Shown here piece after piece: positions 17,801 to 25,676 of a DNA stretch of 64,000 bases. The number at the start of each line of letters is the position of its first letter. Position 1 is the first letter of the stretch. Position numbers and translations under genes: made by a program. The notes beneath the pieces are model-generated. The model was not told where the DNA came from. It was given only the letters and a program-made list of their open reading frames with translations, and searched no databases. Source of the stretch: Dissulfurispira thermophila (lineage in GTDB: Bacteria; Nitrospirota; Thermodesulfovibrionia; Thermodesulfovibrionales; Dissulfurispiraceae); contig NZ_AP022873.1 of the NCBI RefSeq assembly GCF_014701235.1, forward strand, positions 1,054,001 to 1,118,000, read 5' to 3'.

Positions 17801-18403
17801 GAACTATCAAGATATTATGGGAGCAGGGAAAATAATTACTGGATAATCTATGCCAAATCTGACATGAATAAAAGGATTCACAAGTATCCAAATATAAAGA
17901 GACATCTTGATCGGTTTAAAAAAATCATTACTTCTGACTTTGGCCCCTATGGACTTCATAGAGCAAGAGACGAACGATTCTTCCAGGGAAAGAAGATTAT
18001 ATCTTTACGCAAGTGCCAGATTCCCACTTTTACATATACAGATTTTGATTGTTATGTATCGCAAACATTCTTTATAATAAAAACTGATAGAATAAATATG
18101 AAATATTTAACTGGAGTATTAAATTCAAAAATAGTGTCATTTTGGCTAAATCATAAAGGTAAAAAGCAAGGAAATCAATATCAGATTGATAAAGAACCAT
18201 TGATGAATATCCCCATCCCACCCCTCACCCCACAAAACAAACCCCTTGCCCAAAAGATAGAAACCCTGGTGGAGGAGATTCTGAAGAGAAAGTCTCAAAA
18301 CCCAAACTATGATACTACTAATCTGGAAAAAGAAATAGACAGATTAATCTATCAACTCTACGCCTTAAATGATAAAGAAATAACAGTCGTTGAAGGGAGG
18401 TAA
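14870..18403 (+). CDS. Eco57I-type restriction-modification methylase
   Basis: A 1177-residue protein. The N-terminal third (about 1-400) has the unclassified layout seen in type IIG and related enzymes (LIIYVFKVNRDLTERSGKKAQ, then AGIFIFYDS), which could be a nuclease module. The adenine N6-methylase core follows: motif I LDPACGSGAF (about 501-510), then IENCIYGVDIQPIAIQI, and motif IV NPPYIKEY (about 741-748). The C-terminal TaqI-type recognition region includes ISLRKCQIPT and ends with coil-like helices. It overlaps the PIN toxin and is followed directly by the KAP NTPase. It resembles PglX or DrmMI in size, but the other BREX and DISARM genes are absent. Whether it cuts DNA itself is open. 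Confidence 0.88.
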   Translation: MTSEILKDIINNFSPEEFIHFFRQKNRSFKPFNEPAPQYNDEDFTDCLFLGEIPFNATDRLIIYVFKVNRDLTERSGKKAQYEKGKKILKESYADAGIFIFYDSQGRFRFSLIHTDYAGTRRQWSHFKRYTYFVSKDQTNKTFLKQVEECNFLSLEEIKQAFSVEPVTKQFYNEIQNWYFWAMDKITSPDDYKYSQNEEKDREIRNATNLIRLITRIIFIWFIKEKELINEDLFDKTKLKNIVKDFGEGNNYYNAILQNLFFASLNQKVGERKFAKEDGYPVNKSEYGVKTLFRYRDKFNIGEEEVLKLFKDIPFLNGGLFDCLDKEDETGKVIYIDGFSRNPDKQAKIPDFLFFQKEETNIDLSQYGLGKNKPVRGLLEILKSYNFTIDESTPVDQEVALDPELLGKVFENLLACYNPETSTTARKSTGSYYTPREIVDYMVDQSLKEYLKNSLPSDRGELEEELDEKITLLLSYTDEAPEITEEEKEEIIRAIANIKILDPACGSGAFPMGILHKLLLILQKIDPENKYLYKIQKEKHREIEHILKSDDKDELEELLNELEETFDEKLNYPDYARKKYLIENCIYGVDIQPIAIQISKLRFFISLILDQKVNKTKDNFGIRPLPNLETKFISANTLIGLERPKQLSFRNPKIDEKEKELKELRHRYFSAKTRTQKLRLQQKDKKIREEISKLLVNDGWDIETAKKIANFDFFDQNASADWFDPEWMFGINDGYDIVIGNPPYIKEYTNRQAFDGLRSSPYYQGKMDIWYFFVCVGLDLLTNSGILTFIAQNNWITNFGAKKMRNKVIIDSIIKKLIDFGPYFIFESSGTQTMIMVFKKDTITDNYSFEYLRIRSNNPAFNDVLDILRKNNNPNIGYLEPIIKRSECINKPLNFSDTDIEQILKKIKTNGPFNLLEEEIAQGIVCPQDFLNKKNAQKLGNKFPVGTGIFIISDEEKRSMNLTSEELKIIKPYYTTEELSRYYGSRENNYWIIYAKSDMNKRIHKYPNIKRHLDRFKKIITSDFGPYGLHRARDERFFQGKKIISLRKCQIPTFTYTDFDCYVSQTFFIIKTDRINMKYLTGVLNSKIVSFWLNHKGKKQGNQYQIDKEPLMNIPIPPLTPQNKPLAQKIETLVEEILKRKSQNPNYDTTNLEKEIDRLIYQLYALNDKEITVVEGR

Positions 18404-18406
18404 TTG

Positions 18407-21232
18407 ATGGAGATGAGTTACATTCCAGATGAACCTATAAATTTATTTGAAAATGACCTTCTTGCAACATCTGCTTATGTTGAGGCTCTTGAAGAGATTT
18501 TAAAAGATTGCCCAACACCTTATACAATAGGTATTTTTGGCTCATGGGGTTCTGGGAAATCATCAATTCTAAAAACTATTCAGCATAAGTATAACACAGG
18601 CAACAAGAAAGAAATAATGTTTTTTATTTATGATGCGTGGAAGTACTCCAAAGACGATTTCAGAAGGAGCTTTATTTTAGAGTTATGTAACTTTATGATG
18701 CTAAAAAAAGAGAAAGAAAAAATATTTGAGGCCCTTTATGGAACAACATCTACTACAAAAGAATTCGGTATTGCAAAAATAATTACATATAAAACATCCC
18801 AATCTACCACATTCACTCCAATCATACAACCTGAATTATTTGAAGAGAAATTTAAAGATATACTTAACATACTTAAAAATAACGGATGTAATAAATTTAT
18901 AATTGCCATAGATAATATAGACAGATGTCACAAAGAACAAGCATTTGAAATTTTGCTTACCGTGAAAAATTTTCTTGAATTAGAAGGAGTTATTTTCCTT
19001 ATTCCAATCGACGAAAAAGGTCTTAGAAAATATCTTCAGATGTCACACCAAGATGCCAACGAGTTTTTAAGAAAACTTTTTAATACACACATACAGATAC
19101 GCAGTTTTTCAGATAATGAATTATTTGATTATGGAATAAAGTTAATTGAAAAATACGGGATTAAACTACCTCAGAAAGAGACCGTTATTTCTTTAATATC
19201 ACAGGAATATTCAAAGAATCCTCGTAGAATAATTCAGTTTTTAAACACTCTTCAAACAGAATATTACTTGGCACAGATACAGGAAAGGAAAGGATACATT
19301 CCACAAGGAGCCATTACCAAAAATATAGATATGCTTGTAAAACTCCTGATTATAAGGGAAGAGTATCCAGAAATTTACGAAATTACTCAGGACGACAAAA
19401 ACCTTATCAAAGAAATTAGTGAAGCCATACTGACTCATCGTTTTGAAAAAGAAGAAAATTTGTGGGTATATAAAGACAAAGACTTGACACTTACAGAAGA
19501 GCAATATAGATTTTTTATGAGAACCGCAAACATAGTAATGGAACCCAATGAATTAGAGCCATTTTTTGTAAATAGAGATGTATTCAGAGATTTGCCAGAT
19601 GAAATTTATACTCTTGTGATTAGTCAGGATTGGGAAAACTTAAAGAAACTTGTAGATAAAGGTGAAATTACCTTGGCGAAGTTGATAGATTATATTAACG
19701 ATAAAATCAATGAAGATGTAATCAAAAGAAAATTATATTCCACCTCAGGCTATAATTTATTATCTCTTTTATGTAAGATTTTAGCAGAAAAAGGACAAGA
19801 AATTTCCGGTATTCCTCAATATATTAAATCAGCGCTCGGCATTAATGAACTTTACGAAAATGTATTTAATTTTCCTCAAAAAGAATTTAATTATTCAATG
19901 AAATGGTTTAAAGAGAAAGAAATTAATACTCCTGTTGAAAGAGTTATAAACATACTTAATCAATTATCACTTGATAAGATTACCAAAAATGGACAAATCA
20001 TACAATTTTTTAAAGAATTTATTACAACATTTAAAGAAGAGCGGGAAACACTTTCACAAATTAAAACGAAATTTTCAGAACTTTTGAGTCAAAACTTTGC
20101 ATTATATTCTGAATTTGAAGAAATAATTAAAGACGAGTTGATAAAGTATCTTTTAGATGATGATTTTGCTGCTAAATTAATACCCTCACTTCAACAAGAT
20201 TATAATAAGAACCAAACTAAAGAAAAAGTCAAAGTTCTAAAAGCATTACACATGAATGGAGTATTAAAGGGAAAAACAGTAAATACCTATATAGATAAAG
20301 TTATTTCCCTTATTGGTAACCTTCCATCCCATTTAAACTGGGATTTCTTCAGATTCTGGCTTGAAGGGATACAGGGATTCGTTGAAGAGTTATCCGAGCA
20401 AACAACTATTAATAACTTATTTAACTTATTAAATCAAAATTATGATTTTATACATCAACAATTCTCTTACAGACAACTATCAGAGGTTAACATTAATGTA
20501 TACAAAGCATATGTAAGCGTTGTGGGTGAATTGTATTTGGTAACCAATAATAGTACTCAAAGACAAAGAATTATAACTTGGTTAAATAATTTTCTAAGTC
20601 AATCAGTTCAAATTTCACCAGATGCTGTTTTTCCACATCTAATTAAAATATACCACAAGATTATAAAAAATACCGATGAATGGCCGTTTGCACAGAATAT
20701 TATTGACCTATTAATAACACAGACAAATATAGACTTAAAGAACCCACTTGCTGACACAGTTAATTTAATGTTGGGAAGAAATAAACAATTGAATGTATTA
20801 ACTGAACAATTGATAGAGAAAATAATTGACCATTATTTTGACCTATTTTTTAGAGGCGAACAGAAGGCAGAGAATTGGATTTTGCAAATTATAAATTTTG
20901 TAACTGATAAAATTTTTGATTATATCGTATCCATTCACTATCCAGAACAACTTAATAAGCTTAAAAGTATTATCAATAATATTATAAAAATTAAGGGGTT
21001 TGATGCCCTTTATCCAAAATTGCGAGCGTTACTTGCAAGTGATGACAAAGAGGAGCAGATTACTGCTATAAACATTCTTTCAGGCATAAAAGAAAAAGTT
21101 CCTTCTGACAAAGTTGAGATGATATATCAACTCTTATCAGAAATAGATGACAAAAATATTTCCGAAGATGAACATAATAAGTTAACAGATTTAAAAACAC
21201 ATTTAGAACAACGTCAAAAGGAGGCACTATGA
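18407..21232 (+). CDS. KAP-family P-loop NTPase
   Basis: A 941-residue protein with the KAP NTPase domain in its first 350 residues: Walker A GIFGSWGSGKSSIL (about 40-53), Walker B FIIAIDNIDRC (about 163-173), and the PIDEKGLRKYL and SKNPRRIIQFLN regions typical of KAP proteins. The remaining 550 residues are helical and repeat-like and end in a charged helix. No transmembrane segment is obvious, unlike many KAP proteins. KAP and STAND-like NTPases often act as switches or effectors in anti-phage systems. ATG at 18407 is chosen over TTG at 18404 because of the GGGAGG eight bases upstream. It follows the methylase directly and overlaps the next gene by four bases. Confidence 0.87.
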   Translation: MEMSYIPDEPINLFENDLLATSAYVEALEEILKDCPTPYTIGIFGSWGSGKSSILKTIQHKYNTGNKKEIMFFIYDAWKYSKDDFRRSFILELCNFMMLKKEKEKIFEALYGTTSTTKEFGIAKIITYKTSQSTTFTPIIQPELFEEKFKDILNILKNNGCNKFIIAIDNIDRCHKEQAFEILLTVKNFLELEGVIFLIPIDEKGLRKYLQMSHQDANEFLRKLFNTHIQIRSFSDNELFDYGIKLIEKYGIKLPQKETVISLISQEYSKNPRRIIQFLNTLQTEYYLAQIQERKGYIPQGAITKNIDMLVKLLIIREEYPEIYEITQDDKNLIKEISEAILTHRFEKEENLWVYKDKDLTLTEEQYRFFMRTANIVMEPNELEPFFVNRDVFRDLPDEIYTLVISQDWENLKKLVDKGEITLAKLIDYINDKINEDVIKRKLYSTSGYNLLSLLCKILAEKGQEISGIPQYIKSALGINELYENVFNFPQKEFNYSMKWFKEKEINTPVERVINILNQLSLDKITKNGQIIQFFKEFITTFKEERETLSQIKTKFSELLSQNFALYSEFEEIIKDELIKYLLDDDFAAKLIPSLQQDYNKNQTKEKVKVLKALHMNGVLKGKTVNTYIDKVISLIGNLPSHLNWDFFRFWLEGIQGFVEELSEQTTINNLFNLLNQNYDFIHQQFSYRQLSEVNINVYKAYVSVVGELYLVTNNSTQRQRIITWLNNFLSQSVQISPDAVFPHLIKIYHKIIKNTDEWPFAQNIIDLLITQTNIDLKNPLADTVNLMLGRNKQLNVLTEQLIEKIIDHYFDLFFRGEQKAENWILQIINFVTDKIFDYIVSIHYPEQLNKLKSIINNIIKIKGFDALYPKLRALLASDDKEEQITAINILSGIKEKVPSDKVEMIYQLLSEIDDKNISEDEHNKLTDLKTHLEQRQKEAL

Positions 21233-21789
21233 ACCAGAATGAAGTAAATACTGCCTTTGAAATCCTACTTGAAGAGATAGAGGAGGTCTTCAATATCATT
21301 AGCAAGGAGGGAGAAGATGTCTTTAAGACTCAAGATTTTGATAAAGCAAGATATCTTATTGAAAGCGGTGAGCGGCTTAAGTCTTTTAGGGAAAAGGTTA
21401 GATTGCTTCAAAAAGAATGGCAGAGTATTTTTAGCGGTAGAGTAAAGGCATCTCACAGAAAAAGAAAGGAGAAAAGCAAACTTAAGAAAGGATTAAGAAC
21501 ACCTGAAGATGAATTTAAAATCCCTATATTAGAAGCACTGATTGAATTAGGCGGTAAGGCAGAGATGAAGGCGGTTCTTAAAAAAGTTTACAGCAAGATG
21601 AAAGACAGGTTAAATCAGTATGATTTATCTCCTTTGCCATCCAATCCAAAACAAGCTCGCTGGGAAAACACAGCACAGTGGGCAAGAAACACGATGGTTA
21701 GCGAAGGTCTTCTTTCCCCAGATTCTCCCAGAGGCATATGGGAGATAACAGAAAAGGGTAGGAACTTCAATTCTGTGTCCAGGTCTTGA
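21229..21789 (+). CDS. Winged-helix protein, Mrr N-terminal-domain type
   Basis: A 186-residue protein. Residues 1-75 are a coiled, charged helix region; residues 85-180 look like the Mrr_N winged helix: EDEFKIPILEALIELGGKAE, then ARWENTAQWARNTMVSEGLL and GIWEITEKGRNF. Mrr-type restriction enzymes have this domain in front of a nuclease domain, which is absent here. A DNA-reading or regulatory subunit of the upstream methylase and NTPase is plausible. The start overlaps the KAP stop (ATGA), so the two are made together. Confidence 0.75.
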   Translation: MNQNEVNTAFEILLEEIEEVFNIISKEGEDVFKTQDFDKARYLIESGERLKSFREKVRLLQKEWQSIFSGRVKASHRKRKEKSKLKKGLRTPEDEFKIPILEALIELGGKAEMKAVLKKVYSKMKDRLNQYDLSPLPSNPKQARWENTAQWARNTMVSEGLLSPDSPRGIWEITEKGRNFNSVSRS

Positions 21790-22008
21790 AATATAACAAA
21801 AGATGGTTACCTCATTCAACAGTTAAGTGGTAAGATAGACCCCATAATTCCATTTGATATTGACCATCATCTTTCTCATGAAGACCTGCCACTGCAGGCA
21901 GCAGATTTGTTTTCATGGGGTATCTTTAGAAAATATGAAAAAAAGGACACCGAATGGTTTGAGGTTTTTAAAGCTAAGGTAAAATACGATGATATTTATT
22001 TACCATAA
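21790..22008 (+). pseudogene. C-terminal remnant of a DUF3800 protein
   Basis: After a stop codon at 21787-21789, the frame reads KDGYLIQQLSGKIDP, then DIDHHLSHEDLPLQAADLF and SWGIFRKYE up to a TAA at 22006-22008. LPLQAADLFSWGIFRKYE matches the C-terminal end of DUF3800 proteins (an RNase H-like family common in defence islands). There is no start codon and the front three quarters are missing. Confidence 0.65.
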
Positions 22009-22099
22009 AAAAAGAGCGTGCCCTATGGGTGCATCACCCTCTGGCTTAGCCAACCTATGGAAGGGAACACCAAAGGAACCCACAGCGGACTTACCGCTC
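22007..22099 (-). ncRNA. Candidate 93-nt structured small RNA
   Basis: On the minus strand an extended -10 box (TGGTATAAT, plus positions 22106-22114) puts transcription start at about 22099. The RNA opens with GAGCG and closes with CGCTC (22014-22018) followed by seven T, so the ends pair and the closing stem could serve as a terminator. Inside are several hairpins: AGCGG/CCGCT with a UAAGU loop, GGG..CCC, TGGC-TAA-GCCA and GGGTG-ATG-CACCC. No reading frame explains it. It lacks the GGAA apical domain of signal recognition particle RNA and does not match a riboswitch I know. Confidence 0.5.
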
Positions 22100-22105
22100 A
22101 TAATA

Positions 22106-22114
22106 ATTATACCA
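22106..22114 (-). promoter_or_regulatory. Extended -10 promoter for the candidate small RNA
   Basis: Read on the minus strand this is TGGTATAAT, a perfect TATAAT with the upstream TGN extension that can replace a -35 box. It ends seven bases before the G that opens the paired RNA structure. No good -35 hexamer is seen. Confidence 0.45.
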
Positions 22115-22203
22115 AGCAGGATACACTAATAAAATATTTATTCTTGTAATAAATCTATAACCATTATTTATAAAAGAAACCGGTTATTAGGTTTTGGGGG
22201 GGT

Positions 22204-22578
22204 GAGCTCAAGGATATAAAATTTGCAGAAAAAAGGTAGAAACTGTTACCTATGAAGATGTGATGAAAAAATACAGGTAATGAAAGTACGATTTTTAAAG
22301 CCTGCACAACTTGAAGTTGATGATGCAGTATCATAGTATAACTCTCAATTATCTGGACTTGACAGCAGGTTTTAAGACGATTTAGACAGGATAATAAAAA
22401 GAATAATAACCTTTTCTTATGCTTCTATGGAAATTGAACCTGGATTTAGGCGTTGTATTTTTTTTCAAGATTTCCTTATGGAATCATTTACCGAATTGAA
22501 AACAATGAAATATTAATTGTTGCAGTAGCACATTTACATCGTAAACCAAGATACTGGATTGAAAGAATGACCAAATAG
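22204..22578 (+). pseudogene. Decayed antitoxin-ParE/RelE toxin pair
   Basis: The first part (22204-22280) reads ELKDIKFAEKKVETVTYEDV, then MKKYR and stop, like the C-terminus of a small antitoxin. Its TAA overlaps the ATG at 22280. From there the frame reads MKVRFLKPAQLEVDDAVS, a ParE/RelE N-terminus. It is broken by TAG, then TAA, then a frameshift in a T-run near 22460, after which RFPYGIIYRIENNEILIVAV and HRKPRYWIERM complete the toxin to a stop at 22576-22578. Three lesions make it a clear pseudogene. Confidence 0.75.
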
Positions 22579-22621
22579 GCTTTACCCTTGCTTAAAAAAC
22601 CACCACATTGCAAAGAAAGAT

Positions 22622-22831
22622 AGAGACCAGATCCTCTTTGCCTAATACCTTGCAAAAGAAGGAGAGGACAGCTCTCTTATCATACATCCTCAAGACCTCA
22701 GGCCTCTCAAGGCATTCGGAGAAGACTATCCTGAAGCAAAAAGGTTCCTCATCTATCGGGGAAGTGAGAGGCTGTTAAGAGATGGTATTTCTATAGAGAC
22801 GGCTGCAGAATTCCTTCTTGGATTAAGGTGA
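22622..22831 (+). pseudogene. C-terminal remnant of an AAA/DUF4143-type ATPase
   Basis: The frame reads RDQILFA, a stop at 22643, then SSLIIHPQDLRPLKAF and EDYPEAKRFLIYRG up to EFLLGLR and a TGA at 22829. The DYPEA...LIYRG...FL pattern is the usual C-terminus of DUF4143 ATP-binding proteins. The ATPase part is missing. From here to 23003 I see no further gene. Confidence 0.5.
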
Positions 22832-23003
22832 AGTGAGGATGAACTCTGCGGGGAATCTCGTATCTGAGATTGTTTTGCCTTCGGCTCGTAATGATAGTAA
22901 AAAGTAGGCGAAGTTATGAGGAAATCGCTGGGATAAATTTGGTTTATGAATTGTAAATATAAGGCCCTAAAGTATAAAATAAATAAACAAAAAAGGAGAC
23001 AAT

Positions 23004-24512
23004 ATGGCATATAAGGATTTAAGAGAATTTATTTCTACATTAGACAAAAGAGGTCTTCTTCACAGGATCAAGGCAGAGGTTGATCCAATCCTTGAGATTT
23101 CAGAGATTACTGATAGGATGTGTAAAAGCCATGATGGTGGAAAGGCACTTTTTTTTGAGCATGTAAAGGGATCTCGGTATCCTGTTGTTACAAATATATT
23201 TGGCTCTTTTGAAAGGATGTGCCTTGCCCTTGAAGTTAATGATCTTGATGATGTTGCAAAAAGGATAGAAGACTTGCTTAATTTATCTCCACCAAAGACA
23301 TTAATGGAAAAATTGGCTATGCTCCCAAGACTTATAGAGTTTTCAAAGTGGCTCCCTAAACATGTAAAGGATGCGCCATGTCAGGAGATTATTGAAAGGG
23401 ATAATCCTGATTTGAGCAAATTCCCTATTATCAAATGTTGGCCTGGTGACGGACAGATAACAGATGCAATAAGGAGGCAATTCCCTTCAGAGAGTTTTCC
23501 ACCTCAAAATGAAGGTAGGTTTATAACATTTCCTATGGTCTTTACAAAAGACCCTGAAACAGGTAGGCAGAATTGCGGAATGTATAGGATTCATATCTAT
23601 GATAAAACCACTACAGGTATGCACTGGCATATACATAAAGATGGGGCAAGGCATTATGACAAATATAAAAGGCTTAATAAAAGAATGCCAGCAGCTATTG
23701 CTGTAGGCAGTGACCCCGCTGTTATCTATGTTGCCTCTGCACCACTTCCAGAATCAATAGATGAGATGCTCTTTGCAGGATTTTTAAGGAGAGAGCCTGT
23801 AGAGATGGTGAAATGCATTACCTCTGATATTGAGGTTCCTGCAAACAGCGAACTTGTTATAGAGGGCTATCTTGAACCGGGAGAGATGCTTATAGAGGGA
23901 CCATTTGGTGACCATACAGGTTTTTATTCTGCAGCAGATTATTATCCAGTATTTCATGTGACATGTATTACTCATAGAAAGGACATGATATATCCAGCCA
24001 CTATTGTTGGAAAGCCGCCAATGGAAGATTGTTATATGGGTAAGGCAACAGAGCGGATATTTTTGCCGCTTATCAGGCTTGAGTTCCCTGAAATAAGAGA
24101 TATGAATCTGCCTATGGAAGGGGTGTTTCATAACTGTGCCTTAATATCGATTAAAAAGAGCTATCCGGGGCATGCAAAAAAGATTATTCATGGCTTATGG
24201 GGAAAGGGACAGATGATGTTTGCAAAACTGCTTATTATTGTAGATGATGATGTTGATGTCCAGAATACATCATACACTGCATGGCGTGTTCTGAATAATG
24301 TTGACTGGAAAAGAGATATTGTTATTGCAGAAGGACCTCTTGATGATTTAGACCATGCAGCAAATTTTCCACGCTATGGCTCAAAGATGGGTATTGATGC
24401 AACAAGAAAGACGAGGGAAGAAGGCATGACAAGAGATTGGCCTGATGAATTATATATGTCTGAGGAAATCAAAAGGCTTGTTGACAGGAGATGGAAGGAA
24501 TACGGGTTTTAG
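23004..24512 (+). CDS. UbiD-family decarboxylase
   Basis: A 502-residue UbiD-type (de)carboxylase, an enzyme that uses prenylated FMN to remove or add carboxyl groups on aromatic or unsaturated acids. The N-terminus MAYKDLREFISTLDKRG, the EGPFGDHTGFYS motif (about 296-307), HRKDMIYPATIVGKPPMEDC and the conserved SYPGHAKKI region are all family features. The substrate could be 4-hydroxy-3-polyprenylbenzoate or another aromatic acid. No UbiX flavin prenyltransferase is in the window. The ribosome binding site is AAAGGAGAC. The 3' end overlaps ribD by 22 bases. Confidence 0.9.
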   Translation: MAYKDLREFISTLDKRGLLHRIKAEVDPILEISEITDRMCKSHDGGKALFFEHVKGSRYPVVTNIFGSFERMCLALEVNDLDDVAKRIEDLLNLSPPKTLMEKLAMLPRLIEFSKWLPKHVKDAPCQEIIERDNPDLSKFPIIKCWPGDGQITDAIRRQFPSESFPPQNEGRFITFPMVFTKDPETGRQNCGMYRIHIYDKTTTGMHWHIHKDGARHYDKYKRLNKRMPAAIAVGSDPAVIYVASAPLPESIDEMLFAGFLRREPVEMVKCITSDIEVPANSELVIEGYLEPGEMLIEGPFGDHTGFYSAADYYPVFHVTCITHRKDMIYPATIVGKPPMEDCYMGKATERIFLPLIRLEFPEIRDMNLPMEGVFHNCALISIKKSYPGHAKKIIHGLWGKGQMMFAKLLIIVDDDVDVQNTSYTAWRVLNNVDWKRDIVIAEGPLDDLDHAANFPRYGSKMGIDATRKTREEGMTRDWPDELYMSEEIKRLVDRRWKEYGF

Positions 24513-25621
24513 ATAAAGATATATCATTCATGAAAAGGGCATTGAACCTTGCTGCAAAGGCAAGGGGAATGACGAGTCCAAATCCAATGGTTGGTGCTGT
24601 AATAGTCAAAGGTGGTAAGATTGTTGCAGAGGATTATCATAAAAAAGCCGGTGAACCACATGCAGAGGCCCTTGCAATCTTAAATGCTGCAGACAGAGCA
24701 AGAGGCTCAGATCTTTATGTAACTCTTGAGCCTTGCTGTCATCTGGACAAGCGCACTCCACCATGTACAAATGCTATTATCAATGCAGGAATCAAGAGGG
24801 TATTTATTGCAATGAAAGACCCTAATCCAAAAGTATCAGGGAAGGGTATCGATGAATTGAAAAGGCATAAAATCGAAGTTGTCTGTGGAGTACTTGAAGA
24901 TAAGGCAAAAAAACTGAATGAGGCATATGTAAAATATATAACTACTAAAACCCCATTTGTTATTTTAAAGACAGCAATGACCTTTGATGGAAAGATTGCA
25001 ACTCCCGAGGGTCAGTCAAAATGGATAACTGGAGAGGCTGCACGAAAAATTGTTCATCGAATGAGAGGTAGTGTTGATGCAATTCTATCAGCAGTAGGTA
25101 CTGTTAAGGCTGATAATCCTGAGTTTACAGTAAGAACAGGTCAATGGATTAGAAATCCAAGAAGGATTGTGATTGATCCTAATCTTGAAATACCACTTGA
25201 CTATAAGATTTTCAATACACCACCAGAGACGATAATTATTACAAGAAAACAGGTAATAGGCAATGGGCAAAAGGCAATAGAAGAAAAAAGAAAGGCATTG
25301 ATTGATAGAGGCATAAAAATAATTGAATATGATGGGGATCGCGTGGATCTTAAATTGCTTATGAAAAGGCTTGGAGAGATAGGGATTGCTTCTTTGATGA
25401 TAGAAGGAGGCTCATCTCTTAATGCTTATGCACTTCAGGATGGGATAGTGGATAAAGTGGTATTTTTCATTGCCCCAAAGATTATCGGAGGAAAAGATTC
25501 AATTCCTGCTATTGGTGGAAAGACATTTAGGAGACTTGAGGATGCCTTTCAGATTTATAATATGAATGTAAAAAAAGTAGGGCAAGATTTAATGATGGAA
25601 GGCTATCTTAAAAGTTCATAG
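24491..25621 (+). CDS. ribD: Bifunctional riboflavin biosynthesis deaminase/reductase
   Basis: Deaminates and then reduces the pyrimidine intermediate in riboflavin synthesis. The deaminase domain (about 10-150) has the zinc site: H57-A-E59 in GEPHAEALAI and C83 and C92 in PCCHLDKRTPPCTNAI. The reductase domain (about 155-370) shows KTAMTFDGKIATPEGQSKWI, VGTVKADNPEFTVR and MIEGGSSLNAYAL. The 376-residue length is normal. The ATG at 24491 lies inside ubiD; ATG at 24530 is the alternative start. Riboflavin supply fits the flavin-based UbiD upstream. Its stop codon lies within a GTTCATAGTTCAT repeat. Confidence 0.95.
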   Translation: MEGIRVLDKDISFMKRALNLAAKARGMTSPNPMVGAVIVKGGKIVAEDYHKKAGEPHAEALAILNAADRARGSDLYVTLEPCCHLDKRTPPCTNAIINAGIKRVFIAMKDPNPKVSGKGIDELKRHKIEVVCGVLEDKAKKLNEAYVKYITTKTPFVILKTAMTFDGKIATPEGQSKWITGEAARKIVHRMRGSVDAILSAVGTVKADNPEFTVRTGQWIRNPRRIVIDPNLEIPLDYKIFNTPPETIIITRKQVIGNGQKAIEEKRKALIDRGIKIIEYDGDRVDLKLLMKRLGEIGIASLMIEGGSSLNAYALQDGIVDKVVFFIAPKIIGGKDSIPAIGGKTFRRLEDAFQIYNMNVKKVGQDLMMEGYLKSS

Positions 25622-25671
25622 TTCATCGTTCACCGTTCATTGTAAAAAACTATAAACCATGAACTATGAAC
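25614..25671. repeat. GTTCATAGTTCAT inverted repeat between convergent genes
   Basis: GTTCATAGTTCAT (25614-25626) and ATGAACTATGAAC (25659-25671) form a perfect 13-base inverted repeat around a 32-base loop that contains more GTTCA words. It includes the ribD stop codon and ends just before the stop of the convergent pyruvate-kinase-domain gene. It may act as a two-way terminator, but lacks T-runs. It belongs to the same class of word-built repeats seen elsewhere here. Confidence 0.75.
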
Positions 25672-25676
25672 GATTA

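Noticed and set aside
9900-21789. Complete DISARM or BREX system
   Set aside because: DrmA, DrmB, PglZ, BrxC and BrxL are absent; only single components resemble those systems.
22007-22099. Signal recognition particle RNA
   Set aside because: Size and paired ends fit, but the GGAA apical loop and the AGCA bulge of helix 8 are missing.
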